In this document: positions 8,761 to 17,924 of the stretch, piece after piece
Layout: each line of letters begins with the position of its first letter
How positions within the stretch are numbered: position 1 is the stretch's first letter
Source: Paenibacillus sp. E222
GTDB taxonomy: Bacteria; Bacillota; Bacilli; Paenibacillales; Paenibacillaceae
Assembly (NCBI RefSeq): GCF_013401555.1
Contig: NZ_CP058552.1
Location: 4,402,001 to 4,466,000, forward strand
Direction of reading: 5' to 3'
Length of the DNA: 64,000 nt
Made by a program: the position numbers and the translations under genes
Notes under the pieces: model-generated
What the model saw: only the letters and a program-made list of their open reading frames with translations
Databases searched by the model: none
Told to the model about the DNA's origin: nothing

Positions 8761-9624
8761 TTATACCACGGTGATCGTTCCATAATACATGTACATGCCA
8801 CAATTAAAGTTGTAAGTTCCAGGTTTCAAATCTTTTAGGGTAACGAAGTTATCTCCTTTTTCAAGATACACATCTATCCCTAAATCTTTGGACTGAACAC
8901 TTCTTATACATGTATAACCCGAATGTTTTATGAAATTTATTTTTGTCGGAACTCCTGCTTTTACTTCAATATTCTCTTGACTAAAACCATCTGATTTTAT
9001 GTCGACTGATACAATCTGAACTCCTGAATTTTCTTGAAGAGAATTAGCTTGCTCACTCTGCGACTCTTGTGATTTGGTGGCCGATGTTTCATTCGGTTGA
9101 TATTGGTAAAATAACGTTGCACCTACAGATACAACTCCAAAAGTGACCGTTAGTATTCCTGCAATAAACGGCATCCCTATACCACTTTTATTTGTTTTAT
9201 CGTTAGTATCCGTTTCTTGATTCGCCAATTGAAGAGCAACGCTCAAAATAAAAACAAATAGAATGTCAACAAAGATCATCATGATATAAGAAGGACCAAC
9301 CATTGCCCCGAGCATTGCGCCCATCATGCCACCCATAATTCCTGCCAACATGCCATCCAAAGTTGCCAATAGACTGATAGGTTTGCCTGTGAAGTACCCG
9401 GCTGCCAAGCCAAACAATATAGCGGTAATGGATGGGACTGTTAAATCACGTGGAAACACAATGCCTAATTGTACACCAAGTGCAAGGCTTGACATCATGC
9501 CAACGGTCATAGCGATCATCATGCCAGGCATACCCGCAAGTTTTTCTTTACGCTTATATGCTTTTAGAACAATGAATGCTGAAAATAGTACAACCATAAC
9601 CATACTTAATATCGCTAATACCAC
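8761..9624 (-). CDS. Membrane protein with C-terminal cupredoxin domain
   Basis: A 287-residue protein. Residues 1-140 hold about four or five hydrophobic helices with a Met/Gly-rich stretch (GMLAGIMGGMMGAMLGAMVG). Another helix lies at about 150-170, then a Gln/Ser-rich linker (180-200) and a cupredoxin-like domain (about 203-287) with Cys in HSGYTCIRS and the end motif PGTYNFNCGMYMYYG. These supply His, Cys and Met residues suited to copper binding. Topology places the cupredoxin outside. It probably takes part in copper or other metal handling at the membrane. It reads away from the ars operon but is close to it. No partner gene is adjacent. Confidence 0.7.
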   Translation of the reverse strand: MVLAILSMVMVVLFSAFIVLKAYKRKEKLAGMPGMMIAMTVGMMSSLALGVQLGIVFPRDLTVPSITAILFGLAAGYFTGKPISLLATLDGMLAGIMGGMMGAMLGAMVGPSYIMMIFVDILFVFILSVALQLANQETDTNDKTNKSGIGMPFIAGILTVTFGVVSVGATLFYQYQPNETSATKSQESQSEQANSLQENSGVQIVSVDIKSDGFSQENIEVKAGVPTKINFIKHSGYTCIRSVQSKDLGIDVYLEKGDNFVTLKDLKPGTYNFNCGMYMYYGTITVV

Positions 9625-9845
9625 AATCTTATCCTCCCAATATCCTTACATACAGTAATGATGTGTAGTTATCTACTCATTGACATTACGATCAAGAACA
9701 TTCATCTCATGTACTAATATATCAGAATTATCATAACATCATGACAATTGTCACAGACAAGTTCAATGGATTGTCGCAATAGTATGAAGATAATTTGACA
9801 TTTTGCTGATGCCTCTTTCTATAAATTAATTTATAGTTAAAATTT

Positions 9846-9874
9846 TAGACATTAAAATTTTAATTCGATATTAT
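9846..9874 (+). promoter_or_regulatory. Putative sigma-A promoter before a short Cys-rich ORF
   Basis: TAGACA (9846-9851), 17-base spacer, TATTAT (9869-9874). Each hexamer has one mismatch to consensus. The stretch 9625-9845 upstream shows no other supported feature. Confidence 0.5.
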
Positions 9875-9927
9875 TGGATGGATTGAGAAGCAGTAAGGGA
9901 AGAAGATTACCATAAGCGGAGAGCAAC

Positions 9928-10008
9928 ATGGGTGTATGCAGTCTGAATCGTCCAAAAGTACAGGTAGCCGAGCAAACAAATGATTGTAGTTCATCTTGTT
10001 CCAATTAA
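9928..10008 (+). CDS. Possible 26-residue Cys-rich peptide
   Basis: ATG 9928 follows GGAGAG at a normal distance and lies about 50 bases past a good promoter. The peptide begins MGVCSLNRPK and ends TNDCSSSCSN, with four Cys in 26 residues. I do not recognise it. The Cys-rich tail next to the ars operon suggests a metal- or arsenite-binding peptide or the remnant of a longer resistance protein; both are inference. Confidence 0.3.
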   Translation: MGVCSLNRPKVQVAEQTNDCSSSCSN

Positions 10009-10085
10009 CCTGGAATAGGTCTGATTAACATGAAATTCTTGGAACAAATGTAAACCAATAGTTTTATGTTCACTTTGAATTAAAA

Positions 10086-10128
10086 TTGACAAGAAGACTT
10101 GTGCATTATAATATAAGCATGTGCTTAT
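10086..10128 (+). promoter_or_regulatory. ars promoter with ArsR operator
   Basis: TTGACA (10086-10091) and TATAAT (10107-10112), with a short 15-base spacer. Just downstream is the dyad ATAAGCA-TG-TGCTTAT (10113-10128), placed where a bound repressor would block transcription start. Confidence 0.7.
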
Positions 10129-10151
10129 GTATAGAAAAGGAGGTAAGTGAT

Positions 10152-10478
10152 ATGAATTCTATTCAAGAAGCATCAGATAAGTTAAAATTGCTTGGGGATA
10201 AGACTCGTCTGACGATACTTACACTCCTCAAAGAACGTGAATGGTGTGTGTGTGAGTTTGTAGACATACTGGACATGTCACAACCTGGGATCAGTCAGCA
10301 TTTGCGCAAGTTAAAGGATCAAGGCTTGGTCAGAGAGAATAAACGTGGACAATGGGTATACTACTCTTTGAATGTTGAGGATACACCTTATATTAAATCT
10401 GTGTTGGAATTTATGCCAGATTCTGCAGCCATTCTTAAGGCATTGAATAAAGAGAACATTTCATCCGTATGTAATTAA
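10152..10478 (+). CDS. arsR: ArsR-family arsenic-responsive repressor
   Basis: A 108-residue winged-helix repressor. The frame opens upstream, but AAAGGAGG precedes ATG 10152. The metalloid site is C32-V-C34 in REWCVCEF, the ArsR-type CxC before the DNA-reading helix. That helix is in [19 protein letters not shown]. It should bind the dyad at 10113-10128 and release it when As(III) or Sb(III) binds the Cys pair. It is the first gene of arsR-arsB-arsC. Confidence 0.9.
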   Translation: MNSIQEASDKLKLLGDKTRLTILTLLKEREWCVCEFVDILDMSQPGISQHLRKLKDQGLVRENKRGQWVYYSLNVEDTPYIKSVLEFMPDSAAILKALNKENISSVCN

Positions 10479-10550
10479 TTTTTAAGCAATATATAAGTAT
10501 ATTGTTATATGATTATGCGATGGAATTCATTTGATCGGAGGCGTACATGA

Positions 10551-11846
10551 TTGTTTTCTACTTTTCTAGCTTGCATTATCTTTTTAATAACGTTAGTGCT
10601 CGTCATCTGGCAGCCTAAAAACCTGTCCATAGGGTGGTCTGCTTGCGGCGGAGCAATTCTGGCGTTACTTGTAGGCGTAGTTCATTTCCAGGATGTTTGG
10701 GATGTTACGCAAATGGTATGGAACGCCACGCTTGCTTTTGTGGCCATTATTATCATCTCATTGGTTTTGGACCGTATCGGTTTCTTTGAATGGGCAGCTT
10801 TACATATGGCGAAGGCAGCTCATGGCAGAGGTGTTCGGATGTTTGTATACGTCTCCCTCTTAGGAGCTGTAGTTTCTGCTTTCTTTGCCAATGACGGAGG
10901 AGCATTGATTCTGACCCCAATTGTTCTGGCTATGGTCCGCGCACTGAATTTTGATGAGAAAAAAGTGTTTCCCTTCATTATTGCCAGCGGATTTATTGCG
11001 GATACAACTTCATTGCCATTGGTTGTAAGTAACCTAGTAAACATCGTATCTGCCGATTTCTTCGGTATTACGTTCATGGAGTATGTAGGCAGAATGTTTA
11101 TTCCGAATCTGTTTTCACTGGCTGCAAGTATCGGTGTGTTATATCTCTTTTTCAGGAAAAGCATTCCCAAACGGTTTGATGCAAGTGAATTGAAAGCACC
11201 TGTAACAGCGATCAAAGATCTGAAGATGTTCAGGTTGTCATGGATTGTACTTGGCATCCTGCTCGTCGGTTACTTTGGCAGTGAATTAGTCGGTGTGCCT
11301 GTATCTATTGTGGCAGGAGTCGTGGCTATATTCTTCCTGATTATGGCTTCTCGTAGCTCTGCTGTACCGACTAAAGTAGTCGTTAAGGAAGCGCCTTGGG
11401 CAATCGTATTCTTCTCTATCGGTATGTATGTCGTGGTCTATGGCTTGCGTAACGTGGGTCTGACGGATCTGCTGGCCGTAGCCATCCAGGCCGTGGCAGA
11501 TCAAGGATTGTTTGTCGCAACGATTGGTATGGGCTTTATTGCTGCGATCATTTCATCTCTGATGAACAATATGCCTACGGTTTTGATTGACGCACTCGCC
11601 ATTGACGCAACAACGGCTACGGGGACCGTTCGGGAGGCGTTGATCTACGCCAATATTATTGGTTCCGATCTAGGTCCCAAGATTACACCGATTGGTTCAC
11701 TGGCAACACTGCTCTGGCTTCATGTGCTTAGCACCAAAGGCGTCAAGATTTCATGGGGCACCTACTTTAAGACAGGTATCATTATCACAGTTCCTACTCT
11801 ACTTATTACGCTAGTGGGTCTCTATCTGTGGTTAAGCATTCTATAA
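10551..11846 (+). CDS. arsB: Arsenite efflux pump ArsB
   Basis: A 431-residue membrane protein with about 10-12 hydrophobic segments, the usual ArsB length. Diagnostic stretches are [17 protein letters not shown] and the later [18 protein letters not shown] plus [19 protein letters not shown] of the ArsB/NhaD ion transporter superfamily. It exports arsenite using the membrane potential or protons. The start is TTG 10551, nine bases after GGAGG; an ATG at 10547 is out of frame. No arsA is present, so it acts alone. Confidence 0.92.
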   Translation: MFSTFLACIIFLITLVLVIWQPKNLSIGWSACGGAILALLVGVVHFQDVWDVTQMVWNATLAFVAIIIISLVLDRIGFFEWAALHMAKAAHGRGVRMFVYVSLLGAVVSAFFANDGGALILTPIVLAMVRALNFDEKKVFPFIIASGFIADTTSLPLVVSNLVNIVSADFFGITFMEYVGRMFIPNLFSLAASIGVLYLFFRKSIPKRFDASELKAPVTAIKDLKMFRLSWIVLGILLVGYFGSELVGVPVSIVAGVVAIFFLIMASRSSAVPTKVVVKEAPWAIVFFSIGMYVVVYGLRNVGLTDLLAVAIQAVADQGLFVATIGMGFIAAIISSLMNNMPTVLIDALAIDATTATGTVREALIYANIIGSDLGPKITPIGSLATLLWLHVLSTKGVKISWGTYFKTGIIITVPTLLITLVGLYLWLSIL

Positions 11847-11869
11847 ATTCAAACAACGAGGAGAAGATG

Positions 11870-12295
11870 ATGAACATGAGCAAGAAAACACTTTACTTCC
11901 TATGCACAGGCAACTCGTGTCGGAGCCAAATGGCTGAAGGTTGGGCCAAGAAATATCTGAGTGAGGACTGGAACATCTATAGTGCAGGAATCGAAGCTCA
12001 CGGTTTGAATCCAAAAGCAGTAGAAGCGATGAACGAAGTAGGTATCGATATTTCAAGCCAGACATCGGACATTATTGACTCCGAGTTACTGAACAGTGCA
12101 GATTTCGTCGTCACATTATGCGGGGATGCGGCAGATAAATGTCCAATGACCCCTCCACAAGTGAAGCGAGAACACTGGGGATTCGATGATCCCGCGAAAG
12201 CGCAAGGTACAGAAGAGGAGAAATGGGCTGTATTCCAAAAGGTTCGTGACCAGATTGGGGAGCGCATAAAGACGTTTGGTGAAACTGGAAAATAA
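11870..12295 (+). CDS. arsC: Arsenate reductase, thioredoxin-coupled
   Basis: A protein of about 141 residues. The low-molecular-weight phosphatase-like P-loop C-T-G-N-S-C-R carries the nucleophilic Cys, and the downstream pair in [10 protein letters not shown] provides the redox relay to thioredoxin, as in pI258 and B. subtilis ArsC. It turns arsenate into arsenite for ArsB. Three in-frame ATGs (11867, 11870, 11876) follow GAGGAG; the last gives the family's usual 139 residues. The window 24 bases beyond arsB's stop places it in the same operon. Confidence 0.92.
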   Translation: MNMSKKTLYFLCTGNSCRSQMAEGWAKKYLSEDWNIYSAGIEAHGLNPKAVEAMNEVGIDISSQTSDIIDSELLNSADFVVTLCGDAADKCPMTPPQVKREHWGFDDPAKAQGTEEEKWAVFQKVRDQIGERIKTFGETGK

Positions 12296-12299
12296 CATG

Positions 12300-12333
12300 A
12301 AAAGCCGGGAGTAACTTTACCCGGCTTTTCGAA
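12300..12333 (+). terminator. Terminator of the ars operon
   Basis: AAAAGCCGGG pairs with CCCGGCTTTT around a 10-base loop; the transcript ends in a short T run. Confidence 0.75.
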
Positions 12334-12368
12334 TTTGAAAGGATATTTTAAATGAAACTTCAATGGAT

Positions 12369-12512
12369 CTACTCAATATCATATTTCTTGAGCAAGTTTT
12401 GTTGAGATAGATTTACCTGATCATCGTAAAGCGTATTCCCTACAATTTCACTGAGATGAATATATACCCGGTCGATTAGATTGAAATTATACCTAACATG
12501 TAAGTTTAGAGG
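12369..12512 (-). pseudogene. Possible C-terminal gene remnant
   Basis: On the minus strand an open frame of about 47 codons ends at TAG (12369-12371), with protein-like composition (YNFNLIDRVYIHLSEIVG, then NTLYDDQVNLSQQNLLKKYD). It has no start codon or ribosome site and is cut at its upstream side by the terminator of the MFS gene. I do not recognise the family. It may be chance, but the amphipathic helical look suggests a decayed gene. Confidence 0.25.
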
Positions 12513-12515
12513 AGA

Positions 12516-12556
12516 GAAAAAATGGAGCCTGCTATCTTAAAGATAGTAGGCTCCAT
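12516..12556 (-). terminator. Terminator of the MFS efflux gene
   Basis: ATGGAGCC-TGCTATCTT pairs with AAGATAG-TAGGCTCCAT (one G-T pair); the minus strand continues TTTTTTCTC. Confidence 0.8.
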
Positions 12557-12611
12557 TTATATTATATATTCTTTAATTTTGTCAGTATTGTTTTTGATCA
12601 AATGGTTTTCA

Positions 12612-14126
12612 TTAATTTACTGCGGGTTTTGTTTTAGGTTTACCCTGATGATTTTTTAGAGCCTCGACAGGTTCATCTTTGACTTCCGCACGTTTAATGA
12701 AGAAAACTAATATTAAGGCGACAATATTAATGCCAAGTGCGATATAGAAGGAATATTGAATTCCGGCGAGCAACGCTTCCTGGGTTAACAAAGCTTTATT
12801 GGCTGCTGTCAAGGTTGTTGGGTCAACACCCGTCATTAAATCTTCCGCTTTTGTTTTGGTCACCGAATTCATGATCGTAATCAGAATAGCCGTACCAATC
12901 GAACCGGACACTTGCTGAGCAGTATTGTTGACAGCTGTACCATGTGGATTTAAGCGTGTTGGCAATTGATTCAGGCCGTTAGTCATAATAGGCATCATCA
13001 CCATGGCCATACCAAACATACGCAGAGTGTACACAAGGATAATATAAGTGTGCGTAGAGTCAATTTGCAGGTTTGCCAGCATGTACGTTGATATCGCTGT
13101 AATCGTAAGTCCAATTACGCCGAGAACCCGTGGACCATATTTATCAAATAGTCTACCTGTAATAGGTGACATAATCCCCATGATGATTGCACCTGGCAGC
13201 ATCATTAAACCTGAATCAAGTGGTGTGATACCTCTTACGTTTTGTACGTATGCCGGTGTTAAAATCATTCCGGAGAACATCGCTACTGCGTTTACAATCG
13301 CAATAACAGAGCCAAGGGCAAACATCGGATACTTGTAAACCCGTAAATCCAACAAGGGTGTTTCCATTTTCAATTGACGCACAACGAAGGCGATCAGGGA
13401 AATAGCTCCAACGATTAAAGTGATTAAGACGACTTGATCAGTCCAGCCATCTGAACTTGCAGAGCTGAAACCATATAACAAACCACCAAAACCGATGGAA
13501 GATAATATGATCGAGAAATAGTCCAGTGTTGCATTTTTGTTTTGCTGCATTACATTTTTGGATTTCCAAATCCCTAATAATAAGCTAATGACGGCTAACG
13601 GTAAAATCATTTCGAAAAGTAAACGCCAGTCATAATATTCTACAATGAAACCTGATAATGTGGGCCCGATTGCTGGGGCGGTAATCATAACTAATCCGAA
13701 AATACCCATTGCTGTTCCGCGTTTTTCTCGTGGGAAACTTACCAGCATAATATTCATTAACAGGGGTCCCATTACTGAAGAGCCTGCTGCTTGAACCATT
13801 CTTCCTGTAAGTAATAAACCAAAGTTTGGTGCAACGGCTGCTATGGCCGTACCTAAAGTGAAAATGGTCATGGAAGTAATGAACAAACTTCTATTGGAGA
13901 AACGTGTTAATAAAAATGCTGACGCCGGAATTAATATACCACTGACCAGCATATAGCCAGTAGATAGCCACTGAATCGTGGAATAGTCTTTAATGTTCAA
14001 ATCCACCATAATGGATGGCAGCGCTACATTTAAGAGCGAGTTATTTAGAAATGAAACAAATGCACCAATAAAAAGAATGGCAATCATTAAATAGGGTGGT
14101 TTTTTTTCCTGTAAAGCTGAATCCAT
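12612..14126 (-). CDS. MFS multidrug efflux transporter, DHA2 (EmrB/QacA) family, 14 TM
   Basis: A 504-residue membrane protein with about 14 hydrophobic segments. DHA2 signs include the first helix with FLNNSLLNVALPSIMVDL, motif A-like G-R-L-F-D-K-Y-G-P-R in the middle, and motif C-like TAPAIGPTLSGFIVEYYDWRLLF. It exports lipophilic drugs or ions against protons. ATG 14126 follows AAGGAGAAAA. It lies downstream of tetR on the same strand (79-base gap) and is probably under TetR control. The region is clearly richer in A+T than the polysaccharide genes, a hint of transfer. Confidence 0.88.
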   Translation of the reverse strand: MDSALQEKKPPYLMIAILFIGAFVSFLNNSLLNVALPSIMVDLNIKDYSTIQWLSTGYMLVSGILIPASAFLLTRFSNRSLFITSMTIFTLGTAIAAVAPNFGLLLTGRMVQAAGSSVMGPLLMNIMLVSFPREKRGTAMGIFGLVMITAPAIGPTLSGFIVEYYDWRLLFEMILPLAVISLLLGIWKSKNVMQQNKNATLDYFSIILSSIGFGGLLYGFSSASSDGWTDQVVLITLIVGAISLIAFVVRQLKMETPLLDLRVYKYPMFALGSVIAIVNAVAMFSGMILTPAYVQNVRGITPLDSGLMMLPGAIIMGIMSPITGRLFDKYGPRVLGVIGLTITAISTYMLANLQIDSTHTYIILVYTLRMFGMAMVMMPIMTNGLNQLPTRLNPHGTAVNNTAQQVSGSIGTAILITIMNSVTKTKAEDLMTGVDPTTLTAANKALLTQEALLAGIQYSFYIALGINIVALILVFFIKRAEVKDEPVEALKNHQGKPKTKPAVN

Positions 14127-14205
14127 ATATTTGTTTTCTCCTTTTTTGACACTTCATTTGATCCCTTAGCTCGTTTAAATATATGTGTATAAATATATCT
14201 ATCTA

Positions 14206-14820
14206 TTAAATTTTTTTAAATCCTCTTTTTAGCAGTTCCATCTGCTCACCATAATTTTTTAAAGCTTCTTCATAGGTCAAATCCTTTACGAACACTTGAA
14301 TCAGGTTATCAAAGGTTACAGCTATAATGATTTTTAAAATATGCTGCAATTCTCGTTCACCTTGTATATTTAAAGTTTCCGTGTTCATTAACTCAATGAT
14401 AGGTAAAAGCTGATTTTCCCGGTTTTCTTCATAAATATTATTTGTAAATGTTTTCTCTGTTTTATAATTCATGTTTAAAAAAGCATTTCTAAAAAAGTTT
14501 TTGTGTTCTTGATTAGTGTGATTCTGAATCATAAATTGAAATGAATCGATAAAAGCTTCGAATACATCTCCGTTGTTCTCTTTTAAAGCTGCAATAAATC
14601 GGTCATTATTTTTCTGCGAGGACTGGTTCAACAGATAATAATACAGATCCTCTTTTTCCTCGAAATACTGATAAAAACTTCCTCTGGAGATTCCCGCGTC
14701 TTTGATAATATTGGCGATGGACGCTTCGTGTAATGGAACTCGTGAAAATTCCCTTTTGGCACATTGAATTAACGTGTCCTGTTTTTCTTTCGATAAGTGA
14801 AAAAATGTTTTTTTGGGCAA
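14206..14820 (-). CDS. TetR-family repressor of the MFS pump
   Basis: A 204-residue protein. The frame runs further upstream through the operator region, but TTG 14820 is preceded by GGAGG at seven bases and opens LPKKTFFHLSKEKQDTLIQCA, the normal TetR N-terminus. The HTH is in EASIANIIKDAGISRGSFYQYFEEKEDLYYYLL. The C-terminal part (70-204) is a helical ligand-binding domain that is unlike any I can name. It should repress itself and the pump through the paired dyads upstream and release on binding a drug. Confidence 0.85.
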   Translation of the reverse strand: MPKKTFFHLSKEKQDTLIQCAKREFSRVPLHEASIANIIKDAGISRGSFYQYFEEKEDLYYYLLNQSSQKNNDRFIAALKENNGDVFEAFIDSFQFMIQNHTNQEHKNFFRNAFLNMNYKTEKTFTNNIYEENRENQLLPIIELMNTETLNIQGERELQHILKIIIAVTFDNLIQVFVKDLTYEEALKNYGEQMELLKRGFKKI

Positions 14821-14843
14821 ATATGATCCTCCAATCTTAATGA

Positions 14844-14858
14844 GTGACACTGTGTCAC
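14844..14858. promoter_or_regulatory. TetR operator 1 (GTGACAC-T-GTGTCAC)
   Basis: A perfect 7-1-7 dyad between the promoter and the start codon of tetR. It recurs as operator 2, 69 bp away. Confidence 0.75.
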
Positions 14859-14874
14859 AATTGATGATTAATGA

Positions 14875-14904
14875 ATTATATATGACACCAATGTTATACG
14901 TCAA
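14875..14904 (-). promoter_or_regulatory. tetR promoter
   Basis: On the minus strand TTGACG (14904-14899), 18-base spacer, TATAAT (14880-14875). It lies between the two operator dyads. Confidence 0.75.
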
Positions 14905-14912
14905 CAATAAAA

Positions 14913-14927
14913 GTGACACCGTGTCAT
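14913..14927. promoter_or_regulatory. TetR operator 2 (GTGACAC-C-GTGTCAT)
   Basis: It shares the 7-1-7 layout of operator 1 with one arm mismatch. It sits just upstream of the -35 element of tetR. Confidence 0.7.
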
Positions 14928-14952
14928 ATGTGGGGAAAAGGTGCATTCGAAC

Positions 14953-14986
14953 AAAAGACCGCCAACCACTTAAGGTTGACGGTCTT
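14953..14986 (-). terminator. Terminator of the yjcZ-like gene
   Basis: On the minus strand AAGACCG-TCAACC pairs with GGTTGGCGGTCTT (one mismatch), followed by TTGTT. Confidence 0.65.
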
Positions 14987-15008
14987 CGTATCTCAACAGA
15001 AAAATGTT

Positions 15009-15143
15009 CTAGAACAAACAGGCTTTAGTGATAATGACCAGAAGAATAAACAGAACCAAAATTGCTCCGGTAGAAGTCCATCCAGGGTATCCGCATCCAC
15101 CTACTCCAACTCCACCAACATTTTCTCCGCATCCATAGCCCAT
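15009..15143 (-). CDS. YjcZ-family sporulation peptide
   Basis: A 44-residue protein of a short family common in spore-forming Bacilli. The Gly/Cys/Tyr-rich first half (MGYGCGENVGGVGVGGCGY) is followed by one membrane helix (STGAILVLFILLVIITKACLF) that is nearly invariant in the family. GGAGG at 15152-15156 sits eight bases before ATG 15143. YjcZ-like peptides are expressed in sporulation; their exact role is unknown. Confidence 0.88.
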   Translation of the reverse strand: MGYGCGENVGGVGVGGCGYPGWTSTGAILVLFILLVIITKACLF

Positions 15144-15209
15144 CTTTAATTCCTCCTTTAAATTAAGGTACAGCATAAGATATGCAGATTAATATGTTGA
15201 GCGTGGGTA

Positions 15210-16088
15210 TTATGGAACTGAAGTAATAAAAGGATCAGGAATATGTTGCACTTGCCTGCTATATTTGCCCGGAGAGACTCCGGTAATTTTGGTAAAGGTT
15301 CGAATAAAATTGGCATAATCGCGAAACCCCGATTGGAAGCAGGCCTCCGTTATACTCATCCCCCCGGACAGGTAATATCTGGCCAGTTCAATACGACGGT
15401 TCAATATGTAAGAGCGGATCGTTAGTCCGGTATGCTTTTTAAACTGGCGGCTGATATACGTGCTGTTCAGATAAAAAGCCTCGGCAAGCTTGCGAAGCGT
15501 TATTTCCTGGGAGATGTGCGCTTCAATATATTCCATTGTTTTGCGTACCATCTCTGGCATGATATCGACGGGTATAGAGGTTTTATTGTGGAACGAATGG
15601 TTAATCAACACCAACAACTGTGCAATAACTGCGTTGGTCTTAACATCTGCTCCATATACATCTGAGTCAAGCAATTCCTCCAGCTCGCTAGTTAAATGCA
15701 AAATCTGCTTCATGTGATATTCATCTAGGTGAACGATGTTTTCTTGTCCCTTTGGACGATTATCAAAACATGCGGATAGGTTGGTTGATAATGTCGACAA
15801 CTGACACAGATACGTTTTTTTTAGATTTATCGTAATTCGTTCATATTCGGTTTCATCCAAAATAAAGGCACGGTGCATTTCCTCAGGAGACATGATAAGC
15901 AAATCCCCCGGCTCCAGATGATAACATCGGTTCTCCACATAAAAGTTGACATTGCCGCGAATAAACAGGTAGATCTCGTATGCATCATGGCGATGATAGA
16001 TTGTTTCCAATGGATACGTAGTTACGCGATGCAGATATAAAAGCTCGGACTGGATGGGATCGTAAAAATATTCAGTGGATCCGTTCAT
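15210..16088 (-). CDS. AraC-family regulator with cupin sensor domain
   Basis: A 292-residue protein. AAGGAGGTG precedes ATG 16088; the longer frame start at 16136 lacks a ribosome site. The N-terminal half is a cupin-type AraC_binding fold (RHDAYEIYLFIRGNVNFYVE, LEPGDLLIMSPEEMHRA); the C-terminal 100 residues hold two HTHs (ITLRKLAEAFYLNSTYISRQFKK and SITEACFQSGFRDYANFIRTFTK). It is divergent from the GH43 gene at 16287 and is probably its activator, sensing a sugar in the cupin pocket. Confidence 0.88.
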   Translation of the reverse strand: MNGSTEYFYDPIQSELLYLHRVTTYPLETIYHRHDAYEIYLFIRGNVNFYVENRCYHLEPGDLLIMSPEEMHRAFILDETEYERITINLKKTYLCQLSTLSTNLSACFDNRPKGQENIVHLDEYHMKQILHLTSELEELLDSDVYGADVKTNAVIAQLLVLINHSFHNKTSIPVDIMPEMVRKTMEYIEAHISQEITLRKLAEAFYLNSTYISRQFKKHTGLTIRSYILNRRIELARYYLSGGMSITEACFQSGFRDYANFIRTFTKITGVSPGKYSRQVQHIPDPFITSVP

Positions 16089-16196
16089 GTAGCACCTCCT
16101 TGTCCTTTCGCGCAATAAATAGAGCGGAATACGCAATGAAAATGTATTCAGCTTTACCTTAAAATGTAATCATCCTAACATAAATGCGTCTTCTAC

Positions 16197-16210
16197 TGCA
16201 AGCGTTTTCC
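16197..16210 (+). promoter_or_regulatory. cre-like site (CcpA) before the GH43 gene
   Basis: TGCAAGCGTTTTCC matches TGNAANCGNWNNCA at 13 of 14 positions. It lies in the divergent AraC-GH43 intergenic region. Confidence 0.55.
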
Positions 16211-16286
16211 TGCGTATTGGGACTGGATCAGGAAAATCGCAGAGCGGGGAAAAGATGTACATCCAACCTAAATGGAGGAACGATTG

Positions 16287-17813
16287 ATGAACTACAATTC
16301 TGCTTCAAATGCGAGTGAACAAACGGAACAGAGTCATCCATCTCCAGCTGCTGTGAAGTTCAGTAAGGCCATAGGGAAACTTCCACCCAATAACAATCCT
16401 TTGGTTGCCCATAAATTTGGAGCCGATCCGTATGCTCTGGTGTTCGAGGGTCGTGTCTATCTGTACATGACGAGTGATAAGCTGGAATATGATTCGGAGG
16501 GCAATCCGCAGAAAAACAGTTTTCACTCGATCAATCGCATAACAGTCATCTCTTCAGACGACTTGGTTAACTGGACCGATCATGGGGAGATTCATGTGGC
16601 AGGGCCTCAAGGCGCAGCCACATGGGCCATTCAATCCTGGGCACCAGCCGCTGCACATCAGATCATCGACGGGCAGGATCGATTTTTTCTTTATTTTTCT
16701 AACAATGCCAGCGGCATCGGTGTATTGTCCGCCCCGAGTCCGGTCGGGCCTTGGTTAGATCCTATTGGAAAAGCGCTCATTACCAGAGATACTCCGGGTG
16801 TTGAAGATGTAACGTGGCTGTTCGATCCGGCCGTGCTGGTAGACGATGATCACAGAGCTTATATCTATTTTGGAGGAGGTATACCGGAAGGGAGAGCGGA
16901 GAGGCCGGATACCGCAAGAGTTATGCCGTTGGGTGAAGATATGACCAGTGTGGTTGGACGCGCGAGGGTTATCCCCGCTCCGTACATGTTTGAGGATGCG
17001 GGGATTCACAAATTCAACAATATTTATTACTTTACCTACTGTTCTAACTTTGACGAGGGTATTCGTCCGGAGGGCAGTCCGCCACCCGGTGAAATTGCTT
17101 ACATGACGAGCAGCCAGCCCATGGGTCCATGGACCTACAGAGGAACAATCCTGCGCAATCCGGGACACTTTTTTGGCGTTGGCGGCAACAACCATCATGC
17201 CATTTTTCAATTTTTGGAGCACTGGTACATTGCTTATCATGCCCAGACGTTATCGCAGGCGATGGAAGTTCCTGATGGTTATCGTTCCACACATCTGAAC
17301 CGGATTAGCTTCAGCGAAGTTGATGACCGCATTAACGAGGTGGCCGCAGATTATGAAGGTGTTGAACAGATCAAGCTGTTCAATCCTTATCAGCGGGTAG
17401 CTGCTGCCACAATGGGATGGAGTGCAGGGGTGAAGACGGAGCGATTATGTACACGGGACACTGCGGATGCTGCCGTTTCTGACGTTGTCGTTACCGTGAT
17501 GGAAAGAGGCAGCTGGATTGCGTTATCGAAGGTTGATTTTGGCAATGAAGGGGCAGCATGTTTTACAGCTTCAATCTTCAATGAAGGCGAGGGGGCGGTG
17601 CTGGAGCTTCATCTGGATCGCCCCGACGGACTGCTGATTGGCCAGCTTGTGATTCCGGCATCGGGTGGATCACCTGGATCGGACATATCAGCTCGATGGA
17701 AAGAGCATTCTACTGGAATTACAGATGCACAGGGAGTTCATGACATTTATATGGTGGTTGGGGGAGCATCCGGCAAGCAAGGCATCAGTATCAGGGAATG
17801 GAGTTTTGAATAA
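16287..17813 (+). CDS. Glycoside hydrolase family 43 with CBM6, intracellular
   Basis: A 508-residue protein without signal peptide. GGAGG at 16274-16278 fits ATG 16287, not the in-frame ATG 16272. The five-bladed GH43 domain (about 30-360) shows the three expected acids: base Asp in FGADPYAL, pKa-setting Asp in WLFDPAVLVDDD, and acid Glu in FEDAGIHKF. The C-terminal 130 residues match CBM6 (TMGWSAGVKTERL, GSWIALSKVDFGNEG, GVHDIYMVV). Likely activities are arabinofuranosidase or xylosidase on imported arabinoxylan fragments; the subfamily cannot be fixed by eye. Confidence 0.88.
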   Translation: MNYNSASNASEQTEQSHPSPAAVKFSKAIGKLPPNNNPLVAHKFGADPYALVFEGRVYLYMTSDKLEYDSEGNPQKNSFHSINRITVISSDDLVNWTDHGEIHVAGPQGAATWAIQSWAPAAAHQIIDGQDRFFLYFSNNASGIGVLSAPSPVGPWLDPIGKALITRDTPGVEDVTWLFDPAVLVDDDHRAYIYFGGGIPEGRAERPDTARVMPLGEDMTSVVGRARVIPAPYMFEDAGIHKFNNIYYFTYCSNFDEGIRPEGSPPPGEIAYMTSSQPMGPWTYRGTILRNPGHFFGVGGNNHHAIFQFLEHWYIAYHAQTLSQAMEVPDGYRSTHLNRISFSEVDDRINEVAADYEGVEQIKLFNPYQRVAAATMGWSAGVKTERLCTRDTADAAVSDVVVTVMERGSWIALSKVDFGNEGAACFTASIFNEGEGAVLELHLDRPDGLLIGQLVIPASGGSPGSDISARWKEHSTGITDAQGVHDIYMVVGGASGKQGISIREWSFE

Positions 17814-17924
17814 GCAAGTGTAAAACTGGACCCGAAGTCCCGTTTGCCCCATCAAAGCGTCGGGAAGCAATATTGAATACAATCCATACGATATTGTTTT
17901 GTCTGATGACCGTTTTTATTGTCC

